From Atherinomorus stipes (Eukaryota; Chordata; Actinopteri; Atheriniformes; Atherinidae), in the NCBI GenBank assembly GCA_023101725.1, contig JALJCO010001220.1, forward strand, positions 310,001-374,000: 64,000 bases of DNA. The letters run 5' to 3'. Position 1 is the first letter of the stretch, and each line of letters starts with the position of its first letter. The notes beneath the pieces are model-generated. The model worked only from the letters and a program-made list of their open reading frames with translations. It had not been told where the DNA came from and made no database searches. Shown piece by piece: positions 47,401 to 60,114 of this stretch. The translations under genes and the position numbers were made by a program.

Positions 47401-47525
47401 AACCTCAGAATCTGAGAGGATATTTTATTGTGATGCAAGTCGGTTCTTAAAATGGCAAAAACTGGTTATGGGTTGTTTCAGATACTGAACTTTCATCCAT
47501 TACGTTTGTTGACCAAGAGGCGAAA
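44400..47525. other. intergenic, no gene recognised
   Basis: Contains short TG runs (for example 46,691-46,706) and chance frames only. Nothing was recognised. Confidence 0.35.
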
Positions 47526-47529
47526 AAAA

Positions 47530-47850
47530 AGAGCTTAAAATCAAGAACCCTAAATCCAATCCATAAACAGTCCAGAGACCAAAAAACAGGTAAGACAAGA
47601 GATGAAAAGGCCATTCACTTCAAGGCTGGGGCAGGCAGGCTCAGGAACCCGAAGAGGAAAAAAAACAGGTAATTCACAAGAGATCAAAAACAACAAAACA
47701 CAGCTGGATGCACACAAGAGAAAAATCTGACGAGCTGGTAGTAGAACGAGAGAAGACTTCTGCTTAAATAAATAGCAGCACATGTGGGGAGAAACAGCAA
47801 TCAGTGCTGAAGAAGATGCGATCAGAGGAAGCTCGGAAAAACTCACTTCA
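47530..47850 (-). mobile_element. probable degenerate dispersed repeat
   Basis: AATCCATAAACAGTCCAGAG, AACAGGTAAGACAAGAG, GGCAGGCAGGCTCAGGAACC and AACAGGTAATTCACAAGAG have the wording of a fish repeat usually seen in this orientation. It may be the reverse-strand counterpart of 38,790-39,190. The family is not assigned. Confidence 0.35.
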
Positions 47851-48112
47851 GCCCAAAGGCCATGATGGCAACTAATGTCCCAATATGTCATAAACTACAT
47901 CCTGAGAATGATTAAATGTTTTTACCTGTCAATTTTCCCAACTGATCTTGCATTTTTGTAACATGTAGATCTAACTATGTACTTTTAAAGCAACATAACG
48001 GAAGCATCCTACTTTGGAACTGGTTATGATGGCAAACTGGGATCATTACACACATTCTTGGGGTGGTCCTTTCCATTCAGCATCCTAGGCCTGAAAAACT
48101 GCACTTAAAATA

Positions 48113-48165
48113 ACAATAATAATAATAATAATAAAAACAATTATTATTATCATCATTATTATTAC
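48113..48165. repeat. (AAT)n / (ATT)n short inverted array
   Basis: AATAATAATAATAATAAT followed, after AAAACA, by ATTATTATTATCATCATTAT, so the two halves can pair as a hairpin. Confidence 0.8.
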
Positions 48166-48229
48166 TGTAACAAATTTCTGTAAATTTACGGTGAATTTAC
48201 TACAGTATCTTACCATTTTTTAAAAAAAT

Positions 48230-50540
48230 AATAAAAAACTAGTAAATAATCATCCCTGCAAGAAAAATAACAATTAATAAAAAAAAAATGTAAAATAACA
48301 ATTAATAATAAAAAAATAAAAATTAACAAAAAAAAAAAGGAATTTCTGTCAGGGGGGGGGAATGGGACCAAAATCCTTCAAAAAGCTTGGAAATAACCAA
48401 TAAGAATTCAATGGAAAATGGAGGGTTAATGTTCTGGTTTTGAGGATTTAATTCTTGTTGATATATCTTTTAAAAATAACCAAAAAATTTTTGGGGGAGG
48501 GGAGGTGAGGGGGGATTTCCGGGGAGAAAATTAAAAAAAAAAAATTTTTAAAAAATAAAAGAGGAGAAGATGAGGACATCAAAAAAGGGGAAAAAAAATT
48601 TTATCTCTAAAAAATACAAAGAGGAAAAATAATAAAAAATAAAAAAAAAAAAAAAAAAAGGGTATGGTTTCGGTGGGAAGGGCAGCTGGTGAGGAAAAGG
48701 AAGAAACGAAATCAGAAAGGAAAAAGATAATGGTAGGAAGGTATTACTTCTTCTAAGTAAAAAGTGATATATCTTATTTTCATCTCTAATCAAATATAAT
48801 TTTAAAAAAAGATATGAAAAACAATAAAAAATATAAAAAGGGTAAAGTGTGGAGAGGGGGAAAGGGAAATGGGAGAATAATAATAAACAAAAGAAAGAAA
48901 AGAAAAAAAGAAAAAGTAAATAAATAAATTAATATTTAAATTTCATTTTATGATGTGGAAAATGAGGAGAAATAAAGAATACTTACCCAACTCAATTAAA
49001 GAGATGAAAAAGTGATATCTCTGAGATAGAGAGTACAAAAAAAAAAAAAAAAAAAAAAAAGAAAAAAAGGAGTCAGGATGACTCAAAAACCTAAAGAAAG
49101 ATGAATGTGAATGATGTGTCTTCTATATCTGTAGTTTAAAGGAAAAAGGAGATGGAGAGGGAAAAAATTTTTTAATTTATTAAAAATGTGGGGGAAAAGA
49201 AAAAGAGCGCACTCTGTGAAAAAATTATAAAAAAAAAAGAGGAAAAAAAATAGAAATAAAAAGTCATAAGGGATGAAAAGGGAGGAAAAGCAAAATCAAA
49301 TATTTTTAAATACATTAAATAAAAAAAAGAAAAAAAAAAACTTTAAAATAGAAAAAAATTAATGGGTTAATTAATAATAAAGGAGGGAGAAAAGATTGAG
49401 AATTAATTAGTAATTAAAAGAGCGGTCTGAAAAACAAAAAAGGGAAGGAAGGGGGGGGTGAAAAAAGGGGAGAGAGGGAGGAGGAGGACCTGTATTTAAT
49501 AAAATAGAAGAAAAGGAAGAGATGAGATGAAATATAAAAAAAAATTAAATTAAATTTAATTATAATTAAATTTAATATACTTAATAATAATCATTCAATT
49601 AATAAAATTAAAAATAAAAAATTAATAACATATAAATTAATAAAAAAATAAAAAATAGAAAATCGGATAAATTGAAATTTAATAATTAAAATGCATATAA
49701 ATAATAACTTTCTAATAACAAGCCACCAGCCAACTGACTTAGGCCTGTAAGAGGTAACCCCCACAAAAATCCTAAAACCATAAAACTAACTTTTTTCTAT
49801 TTTTTTCTTTTCTCTTTTTCTAACTTTTTTTTTATTTTATCTCTCTCTTATACTGTATCTCTCTGTGGCTCTTTCTTTCTCCTTTCTCTTATTTTTTTTC
49901 TTATCTCTCTTAATTTGTTTCATCTATTTATATTTATTATATTAAGGTTAAGTAAAGTTATTATATTAAATTATTTGTATGGGATGGTCAGGAAAGAACA
50001 GAATGATAAAGGATCAGAGCAACACAAAAGACCTCCACTACACTGTCTCCCCTCTTTACTTTCTTTTTCTTTAATTTCTCTGTCACAATGTCACATTTAC
50101 ATAAAAAAAAAAATGAAAAAAAGATAGATTCTAACACACCTCTCTGATAATATTATATAAAAAATATATATAATTAAAAGAGATATTATAAGGAGGAGAT
50201 AAAAAATATTAAATCAAAAAAATATTATTTATAAAAAAAAATACATACAAAAGAGTACAGGGGGGGGGAGGAAAAAGAGAGAAATATAATTATATTAATT
50301 TTATACAAAAATATTAATATTATATAAATAATGGGTAAAAATAAATATTAATAAATAATATGTAAATGACAGAATCTTCATTGAAGATTAGCTCTGGAGG
50401 GAGAGCTCAGAGAATGGAAGAAATAGCATGTCATAACTAACATCTTCTAAATTAAAATACAAGAAAAAAAAATAAAAAAATAAAAATAAAGAATGTAAAT
50501 AAAAAAAAATAAGAGAATCAAGGGCAGGATCAAGTAAATT
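48230..50540. repeat. 2.3-kb purine-rich, C-poor low-complexity block
   Basis: The plus strand is almost entirely A, G and T-poor A runs from 48,230 to about 49,690. A short mixed segment follows, then a pyrimidine-rich segment (49,790-49,925), then A/T-rich sequence again to 50,540. There is no gene, and no clear repeat unit. Confidence 0.85.
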
Positions 50541-50678
50541 TAGTAAATTATATTACTTGTTATTGATTAATTTTTCCAGCCTGGGGCATGACATCTATGT
50601 TTTGCTTTATGGAACCTTGTCACATGTCAGCAACCGGATATAAAACACTGGACATTTTGCATGCACACTGTGGTTGAT

Positions 50679-50708
50679 TCTTGTTTTGTCAAGAAAGACA
50701 AAACAAGA
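50679..50708. repeat. perfect 12-bp stem hairpin
   Basis: TCTTGTTTTGTC, a six-base loop AAGAAA, then GACAAAACAAGA. Related ACAAAACAAGA wording recurs at about 50,745. Confidence 0.8.
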
Positions 50709-51058
50709 CTACATTATCAGAGAAAGTGAGGGACAGAGCAAGACACAAAACAAGAGTAAAAATTGGATTGTGTTTTGCTCACAGGAAAGAGCTCAGAGAA
50801 GAGACAGGGTGCAATACAGATGTTGAATTTGCCTTTATTAAAGGGTGACAAAGTGCAAAAACCTGCCTAAGCTCTGTAGTGCTGCTTTAACAACTAACAC
50901 TTGCTATTTATGAGTTAAAACATCGTAAGAAAGAATGATGAGTGGGACAGAAGCAAATTGGGACAACATAACCATTACTTCATTAATGTCTTATTCAGTG
51001 AATCCTACACTTATTTTCAACAACTTCCTGAACAAATGTAACATTGTTTTTTTTATTT

Positions 51059-51101
51059 CACTAGGTGGGAACTATGCAATCACTAGGTGGGAACTATGCA
51101 A
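51059..51101 (+). repeat. 22-bp tandem duplication
   Basis: CACTAGGTGGGAACTATGCA appears twice in immediate succession with a single spacer base pair, a recent local duplication. Confidence 0.9.
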
Positions 51102-51109
51102 GAGTTAAC

Positions 51110-52200
51110 CATCGAAGTGCATATTAACCACTTCTCAGCCACAAATCAATGGCAAAGCAAAGACAAGTCCATTTGTAGAACAAGTTTCATGTATGAGACA
51201 AATCAAAGTGCTTTACATAAAACATTAAAAGGGATTAGAGCTGAGCAGTGTAATGTTGAAATTCTGGTTGGAGCTTAGAAGTTACTCCTGAAATGAACAT
51301 ACTTATATCTTTGATTTATAAAGCATAGTAAATCCAACTTTCTTTTTTTAAAATCTTTTACAGAAATGTCAGTGTTAAATGAAGTATGGACTTCAATAAT
51401 TCACCATCTCCTTCATCTTTACCCAGAGGAAAATCAGACATACCTGTGATGACTTCAGTGATGTTAGCTACAATCATCAAAGTCAGCAGAAATGAATTCA
51501 GTTTAGCAGCAGCAGTCATTAATGAAAATGCAGTCTATCATGAGCAGTGTTACTCTCAGATATAGTTATTTTAATTCTTTAAGAATAATAAAGCATTGGG
51601 CATTAATATTATCCATATGAAGAGTATTCATCTGTGTATATATACACTACACACTTTCCATGAGCTGTATATTTATACAAAATTCATCCCAGAAAAAATT
51701 AGCCCTTCAAATAGAAAGTAGGGGATCACCTCCAACCCTCTCTCATAGCTCCTTCCCACTCCCTAACACACACATAGGTACAGTGTGAGCAGCGATGTAG
51801 TCAGATATACTTACTCTGGCTATGTGCTGATTGGATGGTGGCAGAGGTTCACAAACAGAAGTGTTTCAGATGGGAACTACACAGTGAGAGATGAGAGGAA
51901 CCCCTGCAGTGCTGAGGATTGGTCTGCAATCCTTTATACTCTTAACGATGAAAACATCAGGAAACAAGACAAGGCACACTGGCAAGGACACACACTGCAA
52001 ACATCTTGACACACACGTAAAGAAATACCATCAACGGCCTTGAGCTTGGTGGAGGTTTATGGCTACCTTGTAAACTGGAAGAAAATCTCTACGGTCATGT
52101 CAGTTTTGAGTTTATGCATGTAGAGGTGCTTTACAGAAAAGAAAAAAAAGAATAAGAGAGAAAATGAGTAAGGAGGGAAGCAAAATGAGCCAGGATCACT
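51110..52200. other. intergenic, no gene recognised
   Basis: A CAAAGTGCTTTACATAAAAC phrase near 51,207 resembles a dispersed-repeat tail. Otherwise nothing was recognised. Confidence 0.35.
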
Positions 52201-52600
52201 GACCTCCAACTATCCCATTTCATTCAGATTGTGTTGCTATTTCCCGACTGATCTACACCATCTGGCTCTGGATCTAAATTTTGGCACCCCGTCCGTGTGG
52301 AATGCCCTGACACACGGCTCAGCTCGCAGTGAAATGAAGGGAAAATGAAAATGAAATGAGCCGAGCTTCTCTCCTGATCCTGGTCTCCGCACCGTCCTCT
52401 GCTCAATCTCATCGCCCCCTCCTACCACCACCACCACCACCTCCCCTCTGTATCATCATCCTCCATCCTCTCACCCCTCCGACTCCCCCTCACCCACAAC
52501 CTCCTCCTCCTCTCCTTCTCGCCACCCCTGGGTAATCAGTGTGCTCTCTCATTCTGTGGCACACGGAGACACATTGATCTGGCAATGCGCACTCATGCTC
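52200..52600. promoter_or_regulatory. GC-richer candidate non-coding regulatory block
   Basis: Non-repetitive, GC-richer sequence with a (CCA)n run at about 52,422-52,442 and a C/T-rich tract after it, then GGTAATCAGTGTGCTCTCTC. No frame with exon-like context is seen. Confidence 0.2.
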
Positions 52601-54020
52601 ACGGAAACGCACTTACATACACACACACAGGGATCGTCTCACTCATATTAACACACACACATATACATTGATCCAGCCCGCAGGTCAAGTTCAATAGGAA
52701 CAGCCGAGCGTCCCTTTTTCCCTTTTTTTTCACTGACTCGTTCTGCAGTATATTGCAAGGTGCTCTCCCTCCTTATCTGTCTTGCTTTCACACAAACGTA
52801 CTATAATGCACAATCTCAGGCTCTTTCTTATTTTTATGCATACTGACATTGCACCTGAATCTAGTGATTAAACAGCACATAGAAAATAACAGACTGTAGT
52901 CACACCTCAAGATTTTTCTCTAGGCTACCAAAAAGAAAGAAAAATAAACTGCATTGGAGCATAGGGTTTTGCACATGTCAAAGCCATTTTTGGCCCTGAT
53001 CCCATTTCTATGTATTTAAAGCACCTTCCCATTACTGTGCAGAAAATCTAGGAAGGAAAGTATTCAAGTTAATCACCATGGTGTGTAAACATCTGTCCTT
53101 GATTGATTGCCATTACTTCTGTACGTGTTGCAGACAAAAAGCATCTGTGAAGTACTTGACATGGCAGGGGTTGTTGCTTTGCCAAGGAGGCACAAGCTTA
53201 ACACCTGAGGGAGGAGAAAGTGTGTGAAGGAAGATTCTTAATTTGTAAAAATTTTCTTCAAATCCTAAAAAAGTGTTTTAAGACCATGTCATTGACTGCC
53301 AAGTCACGGTATTCTTAATAGGCTGAGAAGTCAGAGAATCTGAAATCTCTCATAAGAAGTCATACAGCACCTGCTGCACCAAAGCTTTTTGCACTTTTTT
53401 TTGCATTTCTCCTCTTGGCATTATCAGTTTTCTTCATTCTCATGGCCACATTGCTAATTCCGCTGGTATGTCATTGTTCACATCCTTAACAGTTTTGTCC
53501 CTGAGTGCAAAAAATACAGTAATGACACCAGATGACAAAGCGTCTGTTTTTTCTAAACAGCTCTACTTATTGCTGTGAGCGATTAGCTGGACAATAAGAT
53601 GACTACAGCCTGATAGCAGAATTTATTAACAAAGGCACAAAAATCCCCCCAAACCTTTTTTTTTTTTTTAAAGGTATGTCTTCAAGAGATGACATCACTG
53701 CAGAAATGTTGCTCGGGTCATTATCCTGAAGTAGAGATTTAGTTTAGCTGTAGGATGTGTCACATCTAAACATCAGAAATTCCATAAAAAAAAATATTCA
53801 GAACACAGATTACAGCTCTTCTACATGCTCACACAGGATATACAAAGGACTCCAAGACTTGATACTTACGATCTGTTGTTTAGACGGGACAATATTGACC
53901 ACAATGCATGCAGTTAGGAGAGCTGAATGGCGTGAGGTGTTGAACATATCGAGCGACAGAAAAAAAGGAGCGAAAGAACGACAGAAAAGTGATTAAACAC
54001 ACCCTAAGTAACTAAAGTGC
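52600..54020. other. intergenic, no gene recognised
   Basis: Unique AT-rich sequence with short CA runs. No coding, RNA or repeat signature was recognised. Confidence 0.35.
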
Positions 54021-54362
54021 CTTCATTTAAAATGACAGATTTGATTTGGAATTAGCAATCTTTTGTACGTCAAGAATGCGGCTGTGGTTGCCACGGTGAC
54101 AGATGGTGATCAGATGATTTGTAGGTGGAAAAAGTAGTCCCCTTAGTGTCCGAATCACAGGCCCAATGAGGCCTCTAGATAGTCTGCTATGTAGTGCAGC
54201 CCCATAAGACCCTAGCAAGCCACTGGTTAGCAGTCCGTTAGCTATATTTGTTTACTGTGAGCGGTGCACAGAGAGGGTCACATGCGAGACGGGAGAGAGA
54301 GACGAGACATAAAGGCATCGATTTGTTCTTTCTATACATTGCAAATCACCAATTCCTACCAC

Positions 54363-54854
54363 TGTTGCCAACTCTTCAGGGGGAGAAGTCACTAAATGAT
54401 ATCATCGCAGAAGCCGATCTCAGTCGTGCATGTGCAGTACCAAATAATGGTCCCCAGTAGTATCAATTAACACGAAGATTTTCAGATTTACAAAGGTACA
54501 AAAGGGGTGACATACTGGACACATTTGAGTCATGGTGCAAAAAGACCCAGTTGTGCCACAAGGCATCATGGGAAATAATCTGGATGAGGAGGCATGGTCA
54601 TCTCACAGCAGCTCAGAAGGGCTGCTGCCTGCAAAGGGACAGCATGAACATTGAGTGAGTGCTGGGAAACTGGGAGGGAGGGGCCGACGGCAGGGAGCAC
54701 CCGATGAACGGTTGGAGCGATATAAACTTTATCTGTCTCCATGAACACCAGAAAAAGTTGCTAGATTTGTCACTAGGCGCTTTTTTGAAAACAAGATACT
54801 AGAGGGGTCTGAAAAGTCACTTAATATGGCGACAAAGTTGCTAAGTTGGCAACA
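54363..54854. mobile_element. non-autonomous DNA transposon with TGTTGCCAACT ends
   Basis: The left end is TGTTGCCAACTCTTCAGG and the right end is AAGTTGGCAACA. GTCACTAAAT near the left end is matched by the reverse complement of AAAAGTCACTTAATATGGCG near the right. The internal phrase TTGCTAGATTTGTCACTAGG is familiar from fish repeats. No transposase frame remains and no clear target duplication was seen. Confidence 0.65.
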
Positions 54855-54859
54855 ATGAT

Positions 54860-56120
54860 TTCTGTCTTTTGGTGCGAATGGCAGGGTTTTTCAGAGATTT
54901 TACAGAACTGCAGCTTTCACAGAGGTCCGACTTTTTTCCTTCCTTTTTATGAAACTATTGTCAGGATGGAAGGATCATTTCACCCAGAATAACAAAAAGT
55001 GTTTCTTAACAGGATTACCAACTCTGGCTTTAACTTACATTTAATTCATTGTATAAGTAGCAGGACAGCACAGCACTTGCATAAACTGCAAATTTATGTA
55101 TAACAGCTGTTGTGGGTGAACAAGTTGGATTTTAATGGATTAATGACTCATTTTCAACCATGTCCCTAGTAAGGCAGGGAACACTGAGTCTCAGTGGGCT
55201 GTATTCCACGGCTCTATTGTTGAGCTGTGGTCGTATTGGTGTCTTTTCGCTGCAGTAATCCTCAAACTCGTTGGTGGACACTGGCAGTGAAGGATGTCGT
55301 CAAACTTAAGGAGTCCTATCAGGGTTCGTGACCTGTGGGACACCAGTGGCTGCTGACGGGTATCTGCAGGCTAAGTTAAGTGTGGCTCTGGCAGTCGCTA
55401 AGGCAAAAACTTGGACATTTGAGGAGTTTGGTGCAAAAGTTATTTTTTTATTTTGTCATTTGGCTTGCAGTGTATTTTAAGGACTGTATACAGATCTCAT
55501 AGTCTGCATGGCTCCTGCAGATGAAACTAAAGACTGGAGGACAATGTCTTCATGGTCCGTCTGTGTTTCTGACTCAACTATTTTTATTTTCTGGTTATAA
55601 TGATGCCCTGACTTGAGCATATAACTATATTTAATATAGTGTCAGATTAATGAGTAGGCTATTCACCAAAATTAACCATGTTTTTGTTCTTGGGCATATT
55701 CTTTTTTTCTTTTTGTGGTTTGATTTGTCTCTTTTTTTTATACCTCCTCTTGTCTCTTTTTTTTATTGGCAAATTTGATTTTCTAATGTAATTGGGAAAG
55801 GTATATTCATTCATTCATTATTTCATTCATTCAAAACCTTGTTTTCTTTCCGGTGAAAGTATATTATTCCTCATCTGCTCTCTGTGTGTCGTCTCCACAA
55901 TACGAACATCAGTGGAGCGAGCAGCAATACGTCCACTTTTTGTCACAGACAATCTTCATAAATTAAATGTCTATGATCTTCACTTTTTTACCACGATGAA
56001 AGTTTTCCACTGTTTTTCCAACAACCAAGGCATGCGCAGGTCCTTCCAGATTTCCTTGATATTGTTAAAAATTCTGATTCTCATCTGTTCTAATTGCACA
56101 TGTACAGAAATGTGCCCTAA
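54860..56120. other. intergenic, no gene recognised
   Basis: Unique sequence. A 125-codon frame at 55,792-56,169 runs into a LINE-tail repeat and is not supported. Confidence 0.35.
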
Positions 56121-56124
56121 GCAA

Positions 56125-56245
56125 TGGTGGACGGTCTACACCTCACACCCACTCCTGGGGAGAATTTAGAGTGAGCATTTAACCTAACATGCATGTCTTT
56201 GGATGGTGGGAGAAAGCCGGAGGGAGAACGTGCAATGTTTCAAAC
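56125..56245. mobile_element. LINE-tail fragment
   Basis: CACTCCTGGGGAGAATTTAG, AACCTAACATGCATGTCTTT and GTGGGAGAAAGCCGGAGG are the same tail family as 42,615-42,935. Confidence 0.75.
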
Positions 56246-56249
56246 CCCT

Positions 56250-57940
56250 CTTGTTAAACCAGCAACCTTCTTGCTATGAGGCTACAGTGCAAAAACAACA
56301 CCACAGTATAGTCCAATATCAACATAAAAATAAAAAGAATATAGAGTATATATCTTGATGCTGTGCATTTCAAACTTGATTGCAATTTCATCTTGACCTG
56401 AGCTAAGCAAGTTTTCTTAGCAAAACCCAGCCATTAATGTGTTGCTTAACCCTTATCAAATACTGAGTGAAACAAATGAACAAAAACATGACCCTGATGT
56501 TTGCTTTTTTTGATCCTGGTATCTCATACTGTCGCATCAAGGCACAGACACTGAAGGACACCTGGGACCAGAGGCATATCACTGAGGCTAGATCCATGAC
56601 TAAAACTGAGCATTAAAAAAAGGCTTAAGTACATATCCATTCTTTGGATCATCTAAGTGTGAGTATATATGTCTCTGTTTTTATTAATTCGTACTGTATA
56701 ATGAAACTATCCACGTGCACAAGCTGAATTTCACTCCCATTTAACACATGTCAATGAAAGTAACGTCAAAGAAGAAGCTCTAGTTTTCCAAATGTTAAAT
56801 TGAAACATTCATCAGTACAGCAGAGGAGCTGAATTTTTTTGTTTCCTTTCTGGAGTCACAAGCAGAACAAAACCTGCAGGAAGGAAAAAAGACTCAGAAA
56901 GGATGAAGACAATAAGTTCAGAGGAAAGGGCCTGCAGCGGTAACGAGATGAATGGTGGGACTAGAAACTGTTACACAGCTGCAGTTGGTTTTCAACACCA
57001 ATTTTTTTATGTATGTATATCAGAGACACAAACCGCTGAGAAATCAAGTACGTGTGGTTTGGAGGGGAGCACACGTCTCACCACACATCTTTTCTTTATA
57101 AATATCAGTTTGCAAAAGAAAAAATGTGTAATTTCTCTGGGTATGCATGATTTATGCGACTGACCTCTTGTGCATATCTCAGAGTCGTCAAAGTGGAGCT
57201 CTTTTACACCTTGTGAATGAGAACAGGTGAAGTAATCTCATTTATATGCATGCATCTTTACAATGCTTACTTGTATTGCATACTGTCCACCACTGAGCAC
57301 TGAGGAGAGAGCACTGGGGTTTTATTACAAGCTTTACTACTCATCACTCCACCTCAGGATTGAAGCTTTGCCTTCAACCATCGGTAATTTTTCTCTTTCT
57401 ATCCACAAAGCTATTTTTGAGCTATGTCCGTCTTTCATTTCTCTCATCCTTGTCTTTAAAACTCTTTTGAGGACATTATTGCTTTGGTTTAAAACAGATA
57501 CTTCTTTTAGTGTTTCATCAAGGCTAACTATTTAGGTAAGAGGACATTTGATGCTTCCTTCACGTGGAGCCAACAACAAAATCACTTGAATCTTAGAGCT
57601 GATTTTGTTCAATTTAAATAGCAGACTCACAAATTTGGTGGCAAGTGTGATTAATTGCTTACTATTTTAACCTGTGATGACAGCAATGATTAACCTGTCT
57701 GGTGTTTTAGAAATATTTAATAAATGAGGAAGTTTCTATTGATGAAGCTGCAGGTTGTCTTGGTCTGGGCTCTTTTTCAAATAAAAATAGTGATGAGTAC
57801 GGTATTGAGTTTATGGTTTTAAGCATGCTTTTATTTTATGTAAATAGAACAAAGAAAGAAAGTTGTGGCTAAACCCAGAGGAACTGTTCCTGTTTGCTTA
57901 TATAAGATGACAAATTTTTGCCCTAATGTGTGTGAATTTT
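56250..57940. other. intergenic, no gene recognised
   Basis: AT-rich unique sequence with chance frames only. Confidence 0.35.
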
Positions 57941-57944
57941 CCTG

Positions 57945-58140
57945 TGAGATCAGGCTGACAGGGGGCACACAAATACTGTAAATGCATGCATTGAGCAACC
58001 AAACATGCGGAGGGAAACATGCCGGGGAGGACAGATTAATCCTAGAAACTTTTTACCACATGCTGCAGTCACATAAGCTAACATCTCAGAAAGCAAAGGC
58101 ATGCTGGGATTGTTTGGGAGTGGGATTCCCACTTGGCTAA
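57945..58140. promoter_or_regulatory. candidate non-coding regulatory block
   Basis: Non-repetitive sequence with ACAGATTAATCCTAG (OTX/PITX-type TAATCC), AAATGCATGCATTGAGC and GCAAAGGCATGCTGGGATTG. No coding frame was recognised. Confidence 0.25.
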
Positions 58141-58291
58141 AATCTCCCTTTTCCTTTCCATGTTTTTTTATGGTTTTGGAGTAATTTATCCCTCAGAGAG
58201 AGAAAGACAGAAATATAGAGAAAAGAGAGAGAGAGTCCCACATTTGGCACTTTGATTTAGTGAAGCAAATTTAATTTTGTTTGCTTTATGC

Positions 58292-58318
58292 AAAAAAAAA
58301 AAAAAAAAAAAAAAAAAA
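58292..58318. repeat. poly-A run, 27 bases
   Basis: An uninterrupted A run immediately before the motif-rich block at 58,360. Confidence 0.9.
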
Positions 58319-58359
58319 GCCATTGACTATGACTTCTGTTGGTTTCCACTGGAGGCAGA

Positions 58360-58760
58360 AACATCACTAATGGGAGCTAGCGCCGCACTCACCACAGCTA
58401 CAGGCCTACGACACTAACTGAATTAGCCTCATGCATATATTTAACACAGACCTGCTACACAAATTAGCCCAGTGGTATGTAGCCTTGCACCTCTCCAGTG
58501 AGGCTTTGAGATTTGAGCTGCAAATTAATTGGCGAGGTTGCCTCCAAGAGTAGCTCCTCTGTTTTTCCTCCACCCTGAATTATGCTTTTCAATTGCTGAA
58601 ACATATTTGATATGCATGGGGGAGAAAAGCGTGCAAAGCAGTGTTTCTTTACAAAAGCAACACTTGCTCTCATTTCTTCAGTTTTGTGCATCTGTCACTC
58701 GTATAATGGGAATTGTGTGTGACTAATTGTCTCTACATAGAAGCAAGTAAGAAATCGGAG
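58360..58760. promoter_or_regulatory. homeodomain/POU-motif-rich candidate enhancer
   Basis: Sequence of balanced composition with closely spaced developmental motifs: CTGAATTAGCC, CATGCATATATTTAA (octamer-like), CAAATTAGCCC, GCAAATTAATTGGC, TTTGATATGCATGGGG and GACTAATTG. There is no repeat signature and no splice-flanked frame. Confidence 0.3.
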
Positions 58761-58935
58761 TAAGCATTATTACTTCAGTGGCAATGTTTATTTTTGGGCG
58801 CACATTGCATTAATTTGACATTTTAGTTGAAGGTGAACTTGTCTTGTTCGTTAGGAATCAAAATTCCACATGCTAAGAGACTATAATGACTTGAAACGCA
58901 TCTGTAGCCCATGGTAACTGGAGACTGGAAATACT

Positions 58936-58955
58936 GGGGGGGGGGGGGGGGGGGG
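58936..58955. repeat. poly-G run, 20 bases
   Basis: An uninterrupted G run between ATACT and TATTC. Confidence 0.9.
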
Positions 58956-58959
58956 TATT

Positions 58960-60060
58960 CTTTATGTTTGATCAGCAGAAAAGTTGTTGCTGCAATGACA
59001 TAGACACATTTACAAAAGGAGATAAAACATCCTGATTGTATTTCTCTGGTGTGTTACAGACAGAAAACAAGTGAGAGAACAAGGTAGAGATTAGTTTGAT
59101 TACCACACAGAGAACAAGCATTATTGCTCCCTGAGGTCACTCTGCTATCCATCTTGGTTTCGATTCCTGGACTTGCACTTTGGCTAAGATACAAGATGAG
59201 ACCTTTAAACTTTATCATGGTTTAAGTTTTCATTCTGATATTTATTGAATCTTAAATTATCTTAACTGTGTAAAATGCTACAGGCAGTTTTTTTTAATAT
59301 AAAGCTTTAAATATTGTCACCACAGAAGGTTATAGAGTTGTAAAGGAAATTAGTCTTGTAAGAGTATTTTATTCTTATTAATTCAGGGAGCACACTGCCT
59401 AATCCAAACTCTCAACCTTTGCATTTGGAACTGCCATGGATTTTGCAGTGGAAGAGGTTTGTGAGTTTGGAAGGGAGGGGTTTATATCTTGGTGACACAA
59501 AAGTAAGGAGTCTGCTGAATAGGCTTCCTTCTGCCCTGCCCCCCAAAAAAACCCAGCAGTAATGGGGGATGCTACAGAAATGGATGAACAGCTGGGGTTT
59601 TGGGGAAAAAAGATGAAGAAGCAAGCTCTTTTGATTAAGAACAAACAAGTGAAAATTAAAGCAGATTTATAAGCGAAATGTTAAATCTGATGGTTTAGAT
59701 GCCTAATTTAAGTATCAGGGCCTGGAATTAAATGCATTTTTTCTGCACTGTAGATGATTTAAATATTTTCAGCTGTAACCATTAATCATACTTTATTACT
59801 AAAAGAACATATAAAATACAACTTTTATATTTGGCTGAAGAAGATGTAAACTTAAAAGAAAATTTGCATTTTGTCAGTTATTTCTCCCCTTTAAAATTGA
59901 TGTTGATGAATTGATGTATTGTACATCACTGGAAAGCTAGATGAGTCACCTTTTACAACAAGGTATGATGTGTAAAGATTGTGCATTTGAGGGCTGACAA
60001 ACACAGCTAAATGTCAGGGTAGGGCCTTAAAATATGTGCCAAAATCCCCTGCAATATTTT
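58960..60060. other. intergenic, no gene recognised
   Basis: Unique AT-rich sequence. Nothing was recognised. Confidence 0.35.
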
Positions 60061-60114
60061 CCTTTTGGCGTTTACTTGTTTTCAGATTCAAATGATGGCA
60101 AATGTGTTCCAGCC

